Of a DNA stretch of 33,980 bases, positions 32,313-33,980 are shown piece by piece. A program made the position numbers and the translations under genes. The notes under the pieces were generated by a model. It had not been told where the DNA came from, searched no databases, and saw only the letters and a list, made by a program, of their open reading frames with translations. Source of the DNA: Acidobacteriota bacterium (GTDB lineage: Bacteria > Acidobacteriota > Thermoanaerobaculia > Thermoanaerobaculales > Sulfomarinibacteraceae); NCBI GenBank assembly GCA_022340775.1, contig JAJDNH010000205.1, forward strand, positions 1 to 33,980, read 5' to 3'. Numbering within the stretch: the stretch's first letter is position 1; each line of letters begins with the position of its first letter.

Positions 32313-33157
32313 TGGAGATCGTGAGCACGATTGCCGCCGCGAGAGAGCGGCGCAGCGCCGACCGTGAGGCCGGGCGATCGGTCGCTCTGGTGCCGACCAT
32401 GGGCTACCTGCACGAGGGACACCTTTCCCTGGTTCGCAGGGCGCGCGAGATCGGTGACAGCGTGTGGGTTTCGGTCTTCGTCAACCCGGCCCAGTTCGGG
32501 CCGGGCGAGGATCTCGAGCGCTACCCACGCGACCTCGAACGCGATGCCGCCCTTCTCGAGGCTGAGGGAGTCGATGTCGTGTTCGCGCCGCCCGCGGAGG
32601 ACATGTACCCGCGGCCGTCCGTGGTCACGATCCGCTTCTCCGGTCTCGAGGACAGGCTGTGCGGCGCCACCCGCCCGGGACACTTCTCCGGTGTGGGGCT
32701 GGTGGTAGCCAAGCTGTTCAACATCGTCGATCCGGCGGTAGCCGTGTTCGGCCAGAAGGACGCCCAGCAGGCGCTGCTGATCCGACGGCTGGCCGCCGAG
32801 CTCGACTTTCCGGTGCAGATCGAGGTGTCGCCGACGGTGCGCGAGGCCGACGGTCTTGCCATGAGCTCCCGCAACGTCTATCTTTCGGCGGCGGAGCGGC
32901 AGGCCGCACCGGTGCTGCACCGGGCGCTGGTCGCGGCGCACGATGCCGTAGCCGAGGGCGAGAACGACCCGCTCGTCGTCGAAGGGCAGATGCGCGAGAT
33001 GATCGAGGCCGAGCCTCTAGCGAGTCTCGAGTACGCAGTCTGCGTGGGACTCGAGGATCTCGAGCGGCCGTCCCGGATCGACCGCACGGTGCTGCTCGCG
33101 ACGGCCGTTCGCTTCGGCTCGACGCGGCTGATCGACAACCTCCTCGTGGAGAGATGA
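32312..33157 (+). CDS. panC: Pantothenate synthetase (pantoate-beta-alanine ligase)
   Basis: A 281-residue ATP-dependent ligase joining pantoate to beta-alanine. The HxGH nucleotide motif is PTMGYLHEGH with His34 and His37, the VNPAQFGPGEDLERYPR pantoate block is at 58-73, and the KMSKS-equivalent MSSRN is at 184-188. ATG 32312 overlaps the panB stop by one base and has GGGAGG four bases upstream; a GTG one codon earlier is less well placed. panD follows after three bases. Confidence 0.97.
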   Translation: MEIVSTIAAARERRSADREAGRSVALVPTMGYLHEGHLSLVRRAREIGDSVWVSVFVNPAQFGPGEDLERYPRDLERDAALLEAEGVDVVFAPPAEDMYPRPSVVTIRFSGLEDRLCGATRPGHFSGVGLVVAKLFNIVDPAVAVFGQKDAQQALLIRRLAAELDFPVQIEVSPTVREADGLAMSSRNVYLSAAERQAAPVLHRALVAAHDAVAEGENDPLVVEGQMREMIEAEPLASLEYAVCVGLEDLERPSRIDRTVLLATAVRFGSTRLIDNLLVER

Positions 33158-33160
33158 CAG

Positions 33161-33547
33161 ATGATGCTCAGGACCTTCCTCAGGGCCAAGATCCACCGCG
33201 CGACGGTCACCGCCGCGGACCTCGACTACGTGGGGTCGGTGTCGATCGACGCTGATCTTCTCGATGCCGCGGACATCGATCACCTGGAGCAGGTGGAGAT
33301 CCTCGACCTGACCAACGGCTCGCGCCTCACGACTTATGTGCTGCGTGGCCAGGCGGGCAGCGGCGAGATCCAGATCAACGGCGCCGCCGCCCACCTCGTG
33401 AACCCGGGAGACATGGTGATCATCGTCGCCTACGCTCAGCTCGACCGCACCGAGGTTGCCAGTCACCGGGCACGCATCGTCCTGGTCGATAGCGACAACC
33501 GGATCGTCGAAGTACGCGTGGACGGGCCGGCGGGCGATGAGGCTTGA
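33161..33547 (+). CDS. panD: Aspartate 1-decarboxylase proenzyme
   Basis: A 128-residue pyruvoyl enzyme producing beta-alanine for PanC. The self-cleavage site is Gly25-Ser26 in DYVGSVSID, which is Gly24-Ser25 if counted from the second Met as in E. coli. Lys10, Tyr59 (TTYVLRG) and the NGAAAHLV block are present. ATG 33161 has GGAGAG seven bases upstream. With PanB and PanC it completes the pantothenate branch and ends the six-gene operon. No terminator was found after it. Confidence 0.96.
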   Translation: MMLRTFLRAKIHRATVTAADLDYVGSVSIDADLLDAADIDHLEQVEILDLTNGSRLTTYVLRGQAGSGEIQINGAAAHLVNPGDMVIIVAYAQLDRTEVASHRARIVLVDSDNRIVEVRVDGPAGDEA

Positions 33548-33723
33548 TCGGTGACACACCTTCCGTCGGTTTGGCGCTGCTTTTCACCACCGCAGAAATT
33601 GCCCGACCTGACCTCCGGCTCCGACCATGGGCATGCCGCCCTCCCGCGATTCGTGGAGCCGTCTGAGGTCATCGTCAGGCTGCTGTCCATGGGAAGACCG
33701 GGGCAACGGGAAGGAGCTCTCCG

Positions 33724-33980
33724 GTGAGGGGACGCTTGGTGGCCCATCTGTGGTGGATCGGGGTTCTTCTCCTCGCAACCGCACAGCTGCCTCGTCTCTC
33801 GGTTCTGCGGGCTACAGTCCCGGCACTGCCGCCGTCCACGCCGCTCGATCTGGTGCGGCCCGATCTTGCCCAAATGTGGAGCTTCCTGAACGCCGCACGC
33901 AGCCATCTGCCGCGGAACGCGATTGTCGTCTGCCAGGCCGAAAGCCCCGACCGCGAGATGGAGCTGTTCATGCTGGCCCG
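33724..33980 (+). CDS. N-terminal part of a membrane-anchored protein (cut by window end)
   Basis: The frame from GTG 33724 stays open to the window end (85 complete codons). AAGGAG lies seven bases upstream. A hydrophobic segment (about residues 7-22, VAHLWWIGVLLLATAQ) is followed by a Pro-rich linker and a soluble segment (SHLPRNAIVVCQAESPDREM). The family was not recognised; some membrane glycosyltransferase-associated proteins begin this way. The other open frame over the same bases lacks hydrophobic character. Confidence 0.5.
   Translation, partial: MRGRLVAHLWWIGVLLLATAQLPRLSVLRATVPALPPSTPLDLVRPDLAQMWSFLNAARSHLPRNAIVVCQAESPDREMELFMLA

Noticed and set aside
33568-33600. GGTTTGGCGCTGC before the last gene as a sigma54 site
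   Set aside because: The invariant GC is not at the correct distance from GG.

Overview
The window is high-GC DNA from a Gram-negative bacterium. Nothing in it looks like phage, plasmid, insertion sequence or CRISPR, and no tRNA or rRNA gene was recognised. An outer membrane is implied by an Omp85/TamA protein, a TamB protein and several exported proteins. The gene mix (large BNR/VPS10-like secreted protein, actinobacterial-style two-subunit KorAB, SelB, a UbiX/UbiA pair of the futalosine type, a bacterial deoxynucleoside kinase, dissimilatory-type Sat) suggests an Acidobacteriota lineage such as Thermoanaerobaculia. That placement is inference, because no rRNA is present.

Layout. 1-2810 (+): sat with a strong terminator, then rpmE behind a near-consensus sigma70 promoter, then prfA. 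2884-4902 (-): RNase E/G. 5207-7732: small exported protein (+), exported protein and Ca2+/cation exchanger (- operon), and a three-helix membrane protein (+) whose frame runs on into nfi (endonuclease V, +). 8480-11788 (-): BNR-repeat secreted protein. 11789-12937: a 1.15-kb gene-free stretch filled with palindromic and duplicated elements. 12938-20290 (-): a tight nadK-tamB-tamA operon; the TamA-like protein appears to carry seven POTRA domains. 20379-21266 (+): exported protein with a duplicated TonB-C-like domain, overlapping selB (-) tail to tail. 23325-27727 (+): korA-korB-CYTH-nucleotidyltransferase operon. 27778-28804 (-): a comEA-like and a gspH-like gene behind a candidate sigma54 promoter with two upstream dyads of identical geometry. 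29252-33547 (+): ubiX-ubiA-dNK-panB-panC-panD, nearly all translationally coupled. 33724-end (+): start of a membrane-anchored protein cut by the window edge.

How the genes work together. The clearest functional units are an outer-membrane assembly/lipid-transport pair (TamA/TamB) co-expressed with NAD kinase; ferredoxin-linked oxidation of a 2-oxoacid (KorAB); and a cofactor operon joining quinone prenylation (UbiX/UbiA) with the complete pantoate-to-pantothenate branch (PanB, PanC, PanD). A small envelope/DNA-uptake or pseudopilin locus is probably enhancer-controlled. The most unusual material is non-coding: the paired 109-bp palindromic elements at 11849-11957 and 12394-12502, and the sigma54-like regulatory architecture at 28911-29068.
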